Shown here piece after piece: positions 18,960 through 27,622 of a stretch of 64,000 nt of DNA. Position numbers and translations under genes: made by a program. The DNA is from Couchioplanes caeruleus. GTDB lineage: Bacteria; Actinomycetota; Actinomycetes; Mycobacteriales; Micromonosporaceae. Location: NCBI RefSeq assembly GCF_023499255.1, contig NZ_CP092183.1, positions 5,762,501-5,826,500 of the forward strand. The letters are read 5' to 3'. The notes under the pieces were generated by a model. The model saw only the letters and a list, made by a program, of their open reading frames with translations. It did not search any database and was not told the origin of the DNA. How positions within the stretch are numbered: position 1 is the first letter of the stretch; each line of letters opens with the position of its first letter.

Positions 18960-20644
18960 TTCGAGGCCTCCGATCGGGACGGTTGCCGGCGGTCCGCGCG
19001 CCGCCCGAGCACGGCCATCGCCACCCACACCAGGGCGGCCGCCACCTTGGTGGCCGGCCCCGGCTCGCGGCGCGGCGGCGGCAGCACCACACCCTCCGGC
19101 GGCTCGTCCTGCTCCACGGGTACGCCCGGATAGGCGGTCCGCGCCGCGTCCAGCGCCCCCTCACGATCGAGGAACACCTCGTTGCTCGCGAGGTCGGCGC
19201 CCGGCCCGTGCCACCGCCACCGCCACGTGTCGTCCGGGTTGCGCCACAGCCGGATGCGTTCCGCGGGGTGGTCGGTGTCCCCCGGCGACGCCGCCGGGCC
19301 GGTCATGCCGGCGTGCAGATCCGCACGGGTCAGCTCCCCCACGGTCGTCGCGGTTCCCGCCCGCAACGACCGCGCGACCAGGAACGCCACGGCCGCAACG
19401 GCGAAGGGCAGGACCAAAAGGAGAATCTGCAGGGTACGCAGGATGCCGAGCACCGGTATCCCGCTCAGCCGGGCGATGATGTCGTCGGCCGCGGCGACCA
19501 GCAGGACAGCGAAGAAGGTCAGGGCGTACGCGCCGGCCGCCACCCGTCCGGGGCGGTCCCGGGGCCGCTCGAGGATCTGGTGCGACGCCTTGTCCCCGGT
19601 GCGCCACCGTTCCAGCCACGGCCACGCGTACAGCAGCAGGAACGTGACCGTGCCCAGACCGACGGCGGGGAAGAACGGCGCGGGGATGAGATGGCCCGCG
19701 ACGTGGACTTCGATCGGGGGGAACAGCCGCAGTGCGCCGTCGCCCCAGGCCACGTACCAGTCGGGCTGGGCGGGTGAGGTGGCCTGTGCGGGATGGAAGG
19801 GCCCGTAGATCCACACGGGGTTGATCTGCACGAGGCCGCCGAGCGCGAAGACCGCGGCCAGCACGCCGGTGAGCAGGCTGAGCGACCGCACCGCGTACGC
19901 CGGCCACAGCCGCGAGCCGACGACGTTGTGCTCGCGGCGTCCCGGGCCGGGGAACTGCGAGTGCTTCTGCCGGATGATCATGACCAGGTGCAGCGAGATG
20001 AGGGCCAGGAAGACGGCCGGCACGATGAGGACATGGCTGATGTAGAGCCGCGGGGTGGTCTCGTCGCTGGGAAACTCGCCACCGAAGGCCAGCATCGCGA
20101 TCCAGGAACCCACCACGGGAACCGACAGCACCGTCGAGTAGATGATCCGCAGGCCGGTCCCGGACAGCAGGTCGTCGGGCATCGAGTAGCCGGTGAAGCC
20201 GTTGAGCAGCGCCAGGGCGAGCATCGTGACGCCGACGACCCAGTTCAGCTCGCGGGGCCGGCGGAACGCGCCGGTGAAGAAGACCCGCAGCAGGTGCACG
20301 ACGATCGCGGCGACGAACAGCAGGGCCGCCCAGTGGTGCGCCTGCCGCATCAGCAGGCCGGCGCGTACGTCGAAGCTCAGCGCGACCGTGGAGGCGAAGG
20401 CGCTGGACACCGTCGATCCGTCGAGCGGCTGGTACGCCCCGTCGTACACGGTCTCGGCGGTACTGGGTTCGAAGAACAGGGTCAGGTACGTGCCGGTGAG
20501 CAGCAGCGCCAGGAACGCGTAGACGGCGACCTCGCCGAACATGAACGTCCAGTGGTCCGGGAAGACCTTCGCGAGGGCCGTACGCCCGGCCGACGTGGTG
20601 CCGAGCCGGGCGTCGAGGGCCCGGTAGAGGCGTCGGGTGATCAT
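18956..20644 (-). CDS. qcrB: Cytochrome bc1 complex cytochrome b subunit
   Basis: 562 residues. Oxidises menaquinol and passes electrons to the Rieske centre and to the b haems. The N-terminal cytochrome b domain has the helix-B haem histidine region MRQAHHWAALLFVAAIVVHLLRVFFTGAFR, the GYSMPDDLLSG segment, and ISHVLIVPAVFLALISLHLVMI with the second pair of His. The b/IV-like half includes GPFHPAQATSPAQPDWYVAW, the actinobacterial counterpart of the PEW loop (here PDW). A soluble C-terminal extension of about 120 residues follows the last helices, with one more hydrophobic segment near the end. The ATG overlaps the qcrA stop (ATGA). Penultimate gene of a nine-gene respiratory operon followed by the broken monooxygenase. 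Confidence 0.93.
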   Translation of the reverse strand: MITRRLYRALDARLGTTSAGRTALAKVFPDHWTFMFGEVAVYAFLALLLTGTYLTLFFEPSTAETVYDGAYQPLDGSTVSSAFASTVALSFDVRAGLLMRQAHHWAALLFVAAIVVHLLRVFFTGAFRRPRELNWVVGVTMLALALLNGFTGYSMPDDLLSGTGLRIIYSTVLSVPVVGSWIAMLAFGGEFPSDETTPRLYISHVLIVPAVFLALISLHLVMIIRQKHSQFPGPGRREHNVVGSRLWPAYAVRSLSLLTGVLAAVFALGGLVQINPVWIYGPFHPAQATSPAQPDWYVAWGDGALRLFPPIEVHVAGHLIPAPFFPAVGLGTVTFLLLYAWPWLERWRTGDKASHQILERPRDRPGRVAAGAYALTFFAVLLVAAADDIIARLSGIPVLGILRTLQILLLVLPFAVAAVAFLVARSLRAGTATTVGELTRADLHAGMTGPAASPGDTDHPAERIRLWRNPDDTWRWRWHGPGADLASNEVFLDREGALDAARTAYPGVPVEQDEPPEGVVLPPPRREPGPATKVAAALVWVAMAVLGRRADRRQPSRSEASK

Positions 20645-21507
20645 GGATAGCTCCAGAACCCCGCGCCGGGCGGGGCGGTGAAGTCGCCGCGGGCGCGCAG
20701 ATATCCGTCGGTGCCGACCTCGATCGGCAGGCCCGGCAGCGGCCGCGCGGCCGGTCCCGCGATCGGCGCGGCGTCACGGTTGAGGTCGAACGTGCTCTGG
20801 TGGCACGGGCACAGCATCCGGGCCGTGGTCTGCTCGTACAGGGCGACGGGACAGCCGGCGTGGGTGCACAGCAGCGAGTAGGCGACCACGTCCCCGACCC
20901 GTCCCGCCCCGGGTTCCTGCCGCAGCCGTTCCGGGTCGAGCCGGACGACGAACGCGGGGGTGTCGCCGTCGCCGATGTGGCCCTCCGGCACGACGATCTG
21001 GATCGTCTCGCCTCCGATGTCGGTCAGGCGTACCGGTGTCCCTTCGGGGGTCACGAGGCGGGTGCCGGCCTGCCACGCGGTGTGCCGCAGCATGGTGACC
21101 GGGTCGGGCCTGCGGAAGGAGAGCAGCGAGCGGAGCGGGAACAGCAGGGCGACACCGATCGACCCGGCGCCGAGCAGCAGCATGCCCACGAGCCCGCGAC
21201 GTCCGAGCGGGCTCTCCGGGCCGTCCATCGCCTCGGCGAGCAGATCACGGCGCCGGGGCGGGGCGCTCAGTCCGGGCTTCTGCTCCACGTAGCCGCCGGT
21301 GGGCAGCAACCGGCGACCCCAGGCGGCCAGGCCGTACGCCAATCCGGCGAAGGCCAGACCGAGGCTCACGCCCAGCAGTTGCGTGTTGCCACCCAGGCTG
21401 TACGTGACCGCGAATCCCACAGCACCGAGCACCGCCGCGCCGAAGGCGAGACGGATGCGGCGCACCGCGCCCTTCTCGCCGCTCATCGGTCCACGCGCGC
21501 GGGTCAT
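20641..21507 (-). CDS. qcrA: Cytochrome bc1 complex Rieske iron-sulfur subunit
   Basis: 288 residues. Three membrane helices, the actinobacterial layout (AVLGAVGFAVTYSLGG; LLGVSLGLAFAGLAYGLAAWG; GLVGMLLLGAGSIGVALLFPL), then the Rieske domain with both cluster motifs, CTHAGC and CPCHQSTFD, which ligate the 2Fe-2S cluster through two Cys and two His and hold the disulfide pair. I chose the ATG at 21507 because it overlaps the qcrC stop (ATGA); an ATG 7 codons later is the alternative. It carries electrons from quinol bound by QcrB to the haems of QcrC. Confidence 0.93.
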   Translation of the reverse strand: MTRARGPMSGEKGAVRRIRLAFGAAVLGAVGFAVTYSLGGNTQLLGVSLGLAFAGLAYGLAAWGRRLLPTGGYVEQKPGLSAPPRRRDLLAEAMDGPESPLGRRGLVGMLLLGAGSIGVALLFPLRSLLSFRRPDPVTMLRHTAWQAGTRLVTPEGTPVRLTDIGGETIQIVVPEGHIGDGDTPAFVVRLDPERLRQEPGAGRVGDVVAYSLLCTHAGCPVALYEQTTARMLCPCHQSTFDLNRDAAPIAGPAARPLPGLPIEVGTDGYLRARGDFTAPPGAGFWSYP

Positions 21508-22268
21508 CGGGCCCGGCTCCCCAGCCGGCGGGCGAGCAGCAGCAGCACACCCAGTCCCAGCACCCACGCCACGGCGCCCTCCGGGAAGGGTCCGAGCCGC
21601 CCGAGCGACCATCCGCCACGATCCAGGTCACCGCGGTCGTTCTGCAGGACGTCGACGTAGGCCGCGATGTCGTCCACCTGCGCGTCGGTGAGCACGCCGG
21701 ACGGGAAGGCCGGCATGAGCCCGGGCCCCACCCGTACGGCCTCACCGATCTGGGTGGGGGTGGCCTGGAAGAGCGAGGGCGCGAAGCGGCCGTTGGTCAA
21801 GGTGGCGCCGACGCCGGCGGCCGAGTGGCAGGCCGAGCAGTACGTGAGGTACAGCTCGCGGCCCGAGCGGGTGTGCCCGCCACCGACCGTGGGGATCGGT
21901 GGACCACCGCCGGGCGGGAAGGAGGCCACGTGCTGCACCAGCGCCCGGATGTCCGACTCGGAGAACACCGGCTCCCGGTGTTCCTGAACCCGGTGCTCGG
22001 TGCGCAGGGGCATCCGGCCGGTGCTGAGCTGGAAGTCCACGTCCGCCGGTCCGACACCGGTCAGTGCGGGGCCACGCTGGCTGCCCTCGCCCTGCTGTCC
22101 GTGGCAGCTGGCACAGCTCTGTTGATAGAGCTGGGTGCCACGGTCGGATGCGGCGGACGGCGACGGCTGCGGCGACGGCGACGTCAGCGGCAGGCCCAGT
22201 ACGCCGAGACCGGCCGCTGCGGCCAGGACCCGGCGCCCGCGGCGTGGTGTGGGGGGTACGTCGGTCAC
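21504..22268 (-). CDS. qcrC: Cytochrome bc1 complex dihaem cytochrome c subunit
   Basis: 254 residues. A Tat/Sec-like N-terminal segment (RRGRRVLAAAAGLGVLGLPL), two c-type haem sites, CASCH at 52-56 and CSACH at 144-148 with likely axial Met residues in GRMPL and GLMPAF, and a C-terminal anchor helix (VAWVLGLGVLLLLARRLG). This is the QcrC layout of actinobacteria, where no soluble cytochrome c is needed because the dihaem subunit contacts the oxidase directly. GTG start with GAGGGG upstream, 10 nt after the preceding cytochrome c gene. Confidence 0.92.
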   Translation of the reverse strand: MTDVPPTPRRGRRVLAAAAGLGVLGLPLTSPSPQPSPSAASDRGTQLYQQSCASCHGQQGEGSQRGPALTGVGPADVDFQLSTGRMPLRTEHRVQEHREPVFSESDIRALVQHVASFPPGGGPPIPTVGGGHTRSGRELYLTYCSACHSAAGVGATLTNGRFAPSLFQATPTQIGEAVRVGPGLMPAFPSGVLTDAQVDDIAAYVDVLQNDRGDLDRGGWSLGRLGPFPEGAVAWVLGLGVLLLLARRLGSRAR

Positions 22269-22278
22269 GGTGCGCCCC

Positions 22279-22671
22279 TCAATCCAGGGTGAACAGGTAG
22301 GCGGCGATGTCCTGGGCGTCGGTGGGGCTCACGCCCAGGTCGGGCATGGCGGTTCCGGGCTCGACAGCTTGCGGGTCCATCACCCACCGCTGCAGGTTCG
22401 GACCGCTGTTGACGAGCTCCCCGGCGATGTACGACCGTTTGCCGAACGCCGTCAGCGGCGGCCCGACCAGCCCGTCGGCCCCCTTCACGCCGGGCACGGT
22501 GTGGCAGGAGCCGCACCCGTACGAGTTGATCAGCCGCTCGCCGCGGGCCGGGTCGCCGGCGGGCACCTCCGCGGGCGGCGCCGGCGGCACCGCAGCGCAG
22601 GCCGAGGGGGCCAGCAGCAGCGCGGCCGTCACGCCCACCGGCCAGAGCAGGCGGAGCCGATGCCTGATCAT
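22279..22671 (-). CDS. Monohaem cytochrome c lipoprotein
   Basis: 130 residues. The signal ends in a probable lipobox, LLAPSAC (Cys 25), followed by a Pro/Ala linker and a class I cytochrome c domain with CGSCHTVPG at 53-61 and a likely axial Met in GTAMPDLGVS near 109. It may shuttle electrons between QcrC and the CuA/haem c of CtaC, or serve as a third haem domain of the supercomplex. The ATG overlaps the ctaG stop (ATGA). The presence of a separate lipid-anchored cytochrome c beside QcrC and a haem-c-carrying CtaC is more than the usual actinobacterial set. Confidence 0.87.
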   Translation of the reverse strand: MIRHRLRLLWPVGVTAALLLAPSACAAVPPAPPAEVPAGDPARGERLINSYGCGSCHTVPGVKGADGLVGPPLTAFGKRSYIAGELVNSGPNLQRWVMDPQAVEPGTAMPDLGVSPTDAQDIAAYLFTLD

Positions 22672-23549
22672 GCGGGTATCTCCTCTCGGCGGGGTCGTAG
22701 GTCGCGCCCGGCGGGGCTGCTCCGGTCGAGCGCGAGCATCCAGCGCAGGAAGAGGGCGACCGCGGCGACGAGCATGACGACGTCCATCGGGACCCACATG
22801 ACCAGACCCGCGAGTTGCTGGTCGGCGAGCGGGTCCGGTCCGGCCAGCGTCCCGGGTGGATAGATCGGTCCGGAGGCCAGCGTGAGGACGGCCCCGAGCG
22901 CGGCGGCGGGCATGCCGGTGGCGAACAACAGCAGGAAGGACGCCGGGCCGCCGAGGCGGTTCGCGTGGGGGGCGAGCACGGTGGACCAGAGCAGCCAGGC
23001 CGCAGCGAGGAAGGATGCGTGTTCGGCCCCGTGCACGACGGCGTGGTGCTCGGCCCAGCCGTACGGGCGCGGCAGATGCCACCACCACAGCACCGCCGTG
23101 TGCACGCCGGCGGCGACGAGGGCCAGGTTCAGCGGCCGGCGCAGCCATCGGCCCGCCGGTCCCGACCGCAGCCGTGCCACGACAGCCCTCAGCCGCCGCG
23201 GCGCCGCCAGGCTCAGCGGCAGACCGGCGCCGCCACAGGCGAGCAACGGTCCCGCACCGAGCATCAGGATCATGTGCTGCACCATGTGCCCGGCGAACGA
23301 CCCCTCGGCCAGCTCGTGCACCGGGCCACGCTGAGCGAGCAGCACCACGACGAGCCCCGCTACGAAGGCCGCGGCCCGCCACCGCGACACCACGGCGCCC
23401 CGGCCGCGCCGGGCCCACAGTTCGTGCACGCCACGGCCGTACGCGGCGCCCACCCCTGCCAGCGCCAGCAGGGCCGCCACCTCGGTCCAGGCGTCGGCAC
23501 CGCCCGCGTCACCGTGGGCAAGAACGACGGCCGTCGTGGTCACTGACAT
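22668..23549 (-). CDS. ctaG: Cytochrome c oxidase assembly protein, CtaG (caa3 type)
   Basis: About 293 residues with seven hydrophobic helices. Histidine-rich membrane segments such as GHMVQHMILMLGAGPLLA, VHTAVLWWWHLPRPY and HHAVVHGAEHASFLAAAWLLW are characteristic of the caa3_CtaG (Bacillus CtaG) family, needed for making active caa3 oxidase and probably involved in copper delivery. The ATG at 23549 overlaps the preceding gene by 10 nt; a GTG two codons later would give a GTGA overlap and is equally possible. Confidence 0.86.
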   Translation of the reverse strand: MSVTTTAVVLAHGDAGGADAWTEVAALLALAGVGAAYGRGVHELWARRGRGAVVSRWRAAAFVAGLVVVLLAQRGPVHELAEGSFAGHMVQHMILMLGAGPLLACGGAGLPLSLAAPRRLRAVVARLRSGPAGRWLRRPLNLALVAAGVHTAVLWWWHLPRPYGWAEHHAVVHGAEHASFLAAAWLLWSTVLAPHANRLGGPASFLLLFATGMPAAALGAVLTLASGPIYPPGTLAGPDPLADQQLAGLVMWVPMDVVMLVAAVALFLRWMLALDRSSPAGRDLRPRREEIPA

Positions 23550-23923
23550 GGCGACAGCACCAGAACGGCGGCGCCACCCGCGAGGATGATGGCCAGGAAC
23601 AGCACGTCGGCGCACAGCCCGATCAGCAGCAGCATGCCGGTGCGCTCCATGCGCGGGCTGTCGTCATCGCGCTTCGCAGCCGTGGCCCGGCGCCAGCCGC
23701 GCCAGGCCAGCAGCAACGCCGCGATCGTGACCAGCGCCGGCACGGCCACCCCGGCGCCGACGATGCCGCGCACCGGCACACCGCCGACGCTGGTGTTGCC
23801 GGCCCGGCAGGTCAGCTCGTCGACGCCCCAGGCGACGAACAGGTGCACCGTCCAGGCGAGGGCACCGCCCAGCACCGCGAACCACAGGAGGAAACCGCCG
23901 GCCCGGCGGGTCTGTGTCGGCAT
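23540..23923 (-). CDS. Small membrane protein of the caa3 oxidase operon
   Basis: 127 residues with three hydrophobic helices (FLLWFAVLGGALAWTVHLFVAW; IVGAGVAVPALVTIAALLLAW; GMLLLIGLCADVLFLAIILAGG) and a charged loop KRDDDSPRMERTG between the second and third. Its TGATG junction with ctaE and its overlap with ctaG place it firmly in the oxidase operon. It lies where other clusters have the small fourth subunit, but I see no clear sequence match to CtaF, so I call it only an accessory membrane protein, possibly for assembly or stability. Confidence 0.72.
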   Translation of the reverse strand: MPTQTRRAGGFLLWFAVLGGALAWTVHLFVAWGVDELTCRAGNTSVGGVPVRGIVGAGVAVPALVTIAALLLAWRGWRRATAAKRDDDSPRMERTGMLLLIGLCADVLFLAIILAGGAAVLVLSPCQ

Positions 23924-24540
23924 CACAACCTCGGCGACAGATAGAGGCACAGGAAGATGGCCACCCACACGACGTCCACGAAGTGCCAGTAGATGGCCGT
24001 GAGCCGGACCCGCTCGTGCCGGCGGTAGCCGAAGCTGCCGCGCAGCGACGCGGCCAGCAACCAGCCGACCATCAGCAGCCCCACCGCCACGTGGAAGCCG
24101 TGCAGGGTGGTGGTCGTGTAGAACAGCGAGCTGTACGCGTCCGTGGTCAGGGTGTGCTTCTTGAGGTCCTCGGAGTACTCCCACGCCTGCATGCCGAGGA
24201 AGGCCAGCCCGAGCACCATCGTGATGGCGAGCCCGGCGCGCAGCCGCCACCGCTGTCCCTTGCGGATGCCGCGTTCGGCCCACATGACCGGCACGCTGCT
24301 GGGCAGCAGCAACGCCGTCATGATGACGACCTTCGTGAGCTTCGGGTCCTCGAGGGGCGGCGGCGGCCAGTGCGGGCCGGACTGGAACCGGATGTAGAAG
24401 TAGCTGCCCAGCAGGGCGGCGAAGATGGTCGCCTCGGTGGTGACGAACAGGACCATGCCCCACCAGCCGGTGGTCCGTCCCGAGGGCATCTCGGCCGACA
24501 GCAGCCGCGGCGACGTCGCCTTCTCCACCACCGCCGTCAT
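23923..24540 (-). CDS. ctaE: Cytochrome c oxidase subunit III
   Basis: 205 residues with five helices. Family motifs: TTGWWGMVLFVTTEATIFAALLGSYFYIRF (with the conserved Glu in TEAT), LHGFHVAVGLLM and RLTAIYWHFVDVVWVAIF, the last two carrying the conserved His residues of subunit III. The ATG overlaps the ctaD stop (ATGA). The open frame reaches 24657, but that part is inside ctaD. Subunit III supports proton uptake and the stability of the haem-copper core. Confidence 0.93.
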   Translation of the reverse strand: MTAVVEKATSPRLLSAEMPSGRTTGWWGMVLFVTTEATIFAALLGSYFYIRFQSGPHWPPPPLEDPKLTKVVIMTALLLPSSVPVMWAERGIRKGQRWRLRAGLAITMVLGLAFLGMQAWEYSEDLKKHTLTTDAYSSLFYTTTTLHGFHVAVGLLMVGWLLAASLRGSFGYRRHERVRLTAIYWHFVDVVWVAIFLCLYLSPRL

Positions 24541-26471
24541 GACGCCACCCCCGCTTCCTCGGGGGTGCGTTCCGGCGGCCACAGCCACCGAGCCACCGCG
24601 CCGAAGATCAGCAGCGCCCCGGCCCCGGCGAACCAGTACCAGCCCGTCCAGTACCACGCCCAGAGCAGCCCGAGGACGACGACGAGGATGCCCGCGGCGA
24701 CGGCCAGCGGCAGCAGCGACGCCTCCGGCATCTCGATCACGCCCTCCTCCCGGCCGTCCAGCTCGCTGGTGGTCATCGCCCGGTGGTCCGGCAGCGGCTC
24801 ATCGATGGCCAGCGCGCCGGTCGTACGCTCGTCCCACATCGGATGCAGGCTGTGCACCTGGGGTACGGGGGCGAAGTTGTACGGCCGCGGCGGCGAGGTG
24901 GTCCCCCACTCGAGCGTGTCGCCCTGCCACGGATCGTCCGGCGCGGGAGCGCCGCGGCGTACGGCGTGGACGACGCCGATGAGCACCAGCAGCAGCCCGA
25001 CCGCGAGGATGTACGCGCCGACGGTCGAGATCAGGTTCCAGATGTCCCAGCCGAGTCCGCCCGGATAGGTGTAGATGCGCCGCGGCATGCCCAGCAGCCC
25101 CGAGACGTGCATCGGCATGAACGTCGTGTTGAAGCCGAGGAACACCAGCCAGAACGCCCAGCGGCTGAGCCTCTCGGCGTACATGCGGCCGGTGAACTTG
25201 GGCAGCCAGAAGTAGATGCCGGCGAGCATGGGGAACACCGCTCCCCCGAACAGCACGTAGTGGAAGTGCGCCACCACGAAGTAGGAGTCGGTCACCTGCT
25301 GGTCGAACGCGGTGATGGCGAACATGACGCCGGTGAAGCCGCCGAGCACGAAGGTCACGATGAACCCGACGACGAACAGGAACGGCGTACGCACGACGAT
25401 CCGTCCGCGCAGCATCGTGAACAGCCAGGCGAAGATCTGGATGCCCGACGGGATGGTGATCAGCGTGCTGGCCGCGCTGAAGAAGCTGTAGGACAGCTGC
25501 GGCAGCCCGGTGGCGAACATGTGGTGCACCCACACGCCGAAGCTGATGATCGAGATGGTGACGATCGCCAGGACCATCAGCGGGTACGCGACGACGCCGC
25601 GCCGGCAGAACGCGGGCAGCACCGCCGAGACGATGCCCAGCGCCGGCATCACGATGATGTACACGTCCGGATGCCCGAAGATCCAGAACAGGTGCTGCCA
25701 CAGCAGGGTGCTGCCGCCGTGCCCGGGATCGAAGAAGTGGGCGCCGAAGCGGCGGTCCAGGAACAGCATGGCGTTGGCCAGGTTCAGCGCCGGCAACGCG
25801 AAGATCACCATGAACGAGGTGCCGACGATCGCCCAGACGAACAGCGGCATCCGGTTGAGCGACATCCCGGGCGCGCGCATCTTGACCACGGTGACGATGA
25901 AGTTGATCGCGCCGGCGGTGGTGGAGACGCCGAGGAACAGCAGGCCGAGGGAGTAGACGTCGAGGTTGACGCCGGTCGAGTACGGCGTGTCGGTGAGCGG
26001 CACGTAGCCGAACCAGCCGCCGTCCGGGGCCCGGCCGACGAGCTGGCTGGTGAACATGACGGTCCCGGCGCACACGAAGACCCAGTAGCCGAAGGCGTTC
26101 AGCCGCGGGAAGGCCATGTCGCGGGCGCCGATCAGCAGCGGTACGAGGAAGTTGCCGAAGCCGAAGAACATCGGGGTCGAGAACAGGAAGATCATCGCGG
26201 TGCCGTGCATGGTGAACAGCTGGTCGTACATCTCCGGCGACAGCAGGGTCGCGTTCGGGCGGGCCAGCTGCGTGCGCAGGATCATGGCGTCGGTGCCGGC
26301 CAGGATGAAGAAGATCCCGGCGGTCACCATGTACCGGCGGCCGATGCGTTTGTGGTCCACGGTGCTGAACCAGCCGCGCAGCGACGGCCGCTCACCCCAG
26401 TCCCGCTCGAGCTCGGCCAGGGCCTCGTCGCGGGAGGTGGAGCGCGATTGTTCCTCGGTGTCGACGGACAT
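24537..26471 (-). CDS. ctaD: Cytochrome c oxidase subunit I, with C-terminal two-helix extension
   Basis: 644 residues, some 70-90 longer than the usual actinobacterial CtaD. Haem and CuB ligands are all present: HGTAMIF, GHPDVY (with the cross-linked Tyr), VWVHHMFATG and VAHFHYVLFGG. Two proton-path residues differ from the A-type consensus by eye: GHPEVY reads GHPDVY, and the K-channel lysine position in PTGIK reads PSGIQ. The D-channel entrance Asp (ARDMAFPRLN) is kept. The last 90 residues form an extra soluble loop and two helices (LLPLAVAAGILVVVLGLLWAW; FAGAGALLIFGAVARWLW), perhaps a fused small subunit. AGGAG precedes the ATG, 7 nt after ctaC. Confidence 0.95.
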   Translation of the reverse strand: MSVDTEEQSRSTSRDEALAELERDWGERPSLRGWFSTVDHKRIGRRYMVTAGIFFILAGTDAMILRTQLARPNATLLSPEMYDQLFTMHGTAMIFLFSTPMFFGFGNFLVPLLIGARDMAFPRLNAFGYWVFVCAGTVMFTSQLVGRAPDGGWFGYVPLTDTPYSTGVNLDVYSLGLLFLGVSTTAGAINFIVTVVKMRAPGMSLNRMPLFVWAIVGTSFMVIFALPALNLANAMLFLDRRFGAHFFDPGHGGSTLLWQHLFWIFGHPDVYIIVMPALGIVSAVLPAFCRRGVVAYPLMVLAIVTISIISFGVWVHHMFATGLPQLSYSFFSAASTLITIPSGIQIFAWLFTMLRGRIVVRTPFLFVVGFIVTFVLGGFTGVMFAITAFDQQVTDSYFVVAHFHYVLFGGAVFPMLAGIYFWLPKFTGRMYAERLSRWAFWLVFLGFNTTFMPMHVSGLLGMPRRIYTYPGGLGWDIWNLISTVGAYILAVGLLLVLIGVVHAVRRGAPAPDDPWQGDTLEWGTTSPPRPYNFAPVPQVHSLHPMWDERTTGALAIDEPLPDHRAMTTSELDGREEGVIEMPEASLLPLAVAAGILVVVLGLLWAWYWTGWYWFAGAGALLIFGAVARWLWPPERTPEEAGVAS

Positions 26472-26478
26472 GCGGCTC

Positions 26479-27495
26479 CTACTTCAGTGATCGCAGGTAC
26501 GACAGCAGGTCCTGGAGGTCCTGCGCGGGTACGGGCTGCGGCGGCATCTTGTTGCCCGGCTTGATGGTCTGGGAGTTGACGATCCAGCCGCCGAGGTGGC
26601 CGGCGTCGTTCGGGGCGGCTCCGGCGCCGATGCTCCACCGAGAGCCGACAGTGGTCAGATCGGGTCCGACCCGGCCGGTCGCGGTGGTGCCCCGCACGGT
26701 GTGGCAGGACGCGCAGGAGCTGCGTTCGAACACCGCCCGGCCGCGTTGCTGGTCGGCGGTCAGCGTCGTCGTCGCGGGCTGCGCGGTCGCGGCGGCCCAC
26801 GCGTCGAAGTCGGCGCGCGGCTGGGCGACGACCATGAGCGCCATGAAGGCGTGCTGCTTGCCGCAGTACTCCGCGCACTGGGCCCGGTAGCTCCCGGCGG
26901 TGCCGGTCTGCAGCCAGGTCTCGTTGACCTTGCCCGCGATGAGGTCCGTCTTGGGCATCAGCTGCGGCACCCAGAAGCTGTGCTGCACGTCCGCGGTCCG
27001 CAACCGCACCCGGACCGGCTCTCCCACCGGGATGTGCAGCTCGTTGGCGGTCACGGCGCCGGCGGGGTCGGCGTACCGGATCTCCCACCACCACTGGTGC
27101 CCGATCACGTCGACGGTCACCGCGGGGTCCTGCCGCGGCGCGGCCAGGGCGTTGAGGTCGCGCAGCCCGAGACCGTAGACGGTGACCAGGATCGCGAAGG
27201 GGATCACGACCCCGAGCACCGCGATGCCGCCGATCGCGTCACCGCCGCGGATCTTCGCCCGGGCCCGGCGCCGGCGCCACAGGGCCCAGCCGAGCAGCAG
27301 CATGACCTCGGCGAAGACGGCCATCGCGATCCAGAACATCAGCCACCACAGGCCCTCGATGCGCTGCGCCCCGGCGCCCGAGGCGTGCAGCGTGGACTGC
27401 TCGTGGCGCGCACAGCCGCCGAGCACCAGGGCGCACAGGACGATCGTCAGGCGCCACGGCGTACGGGCGCGGTGCCGCGATGGGTCACGCCGCAT
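26479..27495 (-). CDS. ctaC: Cytochrome c oxidase subunit II with C-terminal cytochrome c domain (caa3 type)
   Basis: 338 residues. Lipoprotein signal (LVLGGC), two membrane helices, and a cupredoxin domain with the CuA site: the His of DVQHSFWVPQL and the CAEYCGKQHAFM motif (two Cys, Glu, His, Met). A haem c domain follows, with CASCHTV near 265 and a likely axial Met in NKMPPQP, which defines the caa3 type. I chose the ATG at 27495, preceded by GAGAGGAGG. First gene of the leftward respiratory operon; a SigB/F-like promoter lies at 27525-27551. Confidence 0.95.
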   Translation of the reverse strand: MRRDPSRHRARTPWRLTIVLCALVLGGCARHEQSTLHASGAGAQRIEGLWWLMFWIAMAVFAEVMLLLGWALWRRRRARAKIRGGDAIGGIAVLGVVIPFAILVTVYGLGLRDLNALAAPRQDPAVTVDVIGHQWWWEIRYADPAGAVTANELHIPVGEPVRVRLRTADVQHSFWVPQLMPKTDLIAGKVNETWLQTGTAGSYRAQCAEYCGKQHAFMALMVVAQPRADFDAWAAATAQPATTTLTADQQRGRAVFERSSCASCHTVRGTTATGRVGPDLTTVGSRWSIGAGAAPNDAGHLGGWIVNSQTIKPGNKMPPQPVPAQDLQDLLSYLRSLK

Positions 27496-27524
27496 CCGTC
27501 CTCCTCTCGTCGCGGGGCGCGCCC

Positions 27525-27551
27525 TTGCCCCGGACCGCCGACGCTCAAAAC
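27525..27551 (-). promoter_or_regulatory. SigB/F-like promoter of the ctaC operon
   Basis: On the minus strand, GTTT (27551-27548), a 17-nt spacer and GGGCAA (27530-27525) resemble the actinobacterial SigF/SigB consensus GTTT-N15-17-GGGTAT. The ctaC start is 29 nt downstream, with a ribosome site between. Matching sites face ccmC, poxB, the DUF1508 gene, the GH15 gene and the ZIP gene. Confidence 0.5.
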
Positions 27552-27597
27552 GGCTGATCGACGGAAATTCGCGCCGGGGTTTTCGCGGTGCGCGACC

Positions 27598-27622
27598 GTT
27601 TGAGGCGCCGGGACCGGGGCAA
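27598..27622 (+). promoter_or_regulatory. SigB/F-like promoter of the ccmC operon
   Basis: GTTT (27598-27601), 15-nt spacer, GGGCAA (27617-27622). It lies 33 nt upstream of the ccmC start and is the mirror image of the ctaC promoter, within the inverted repeat. Confidence 0.5.
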
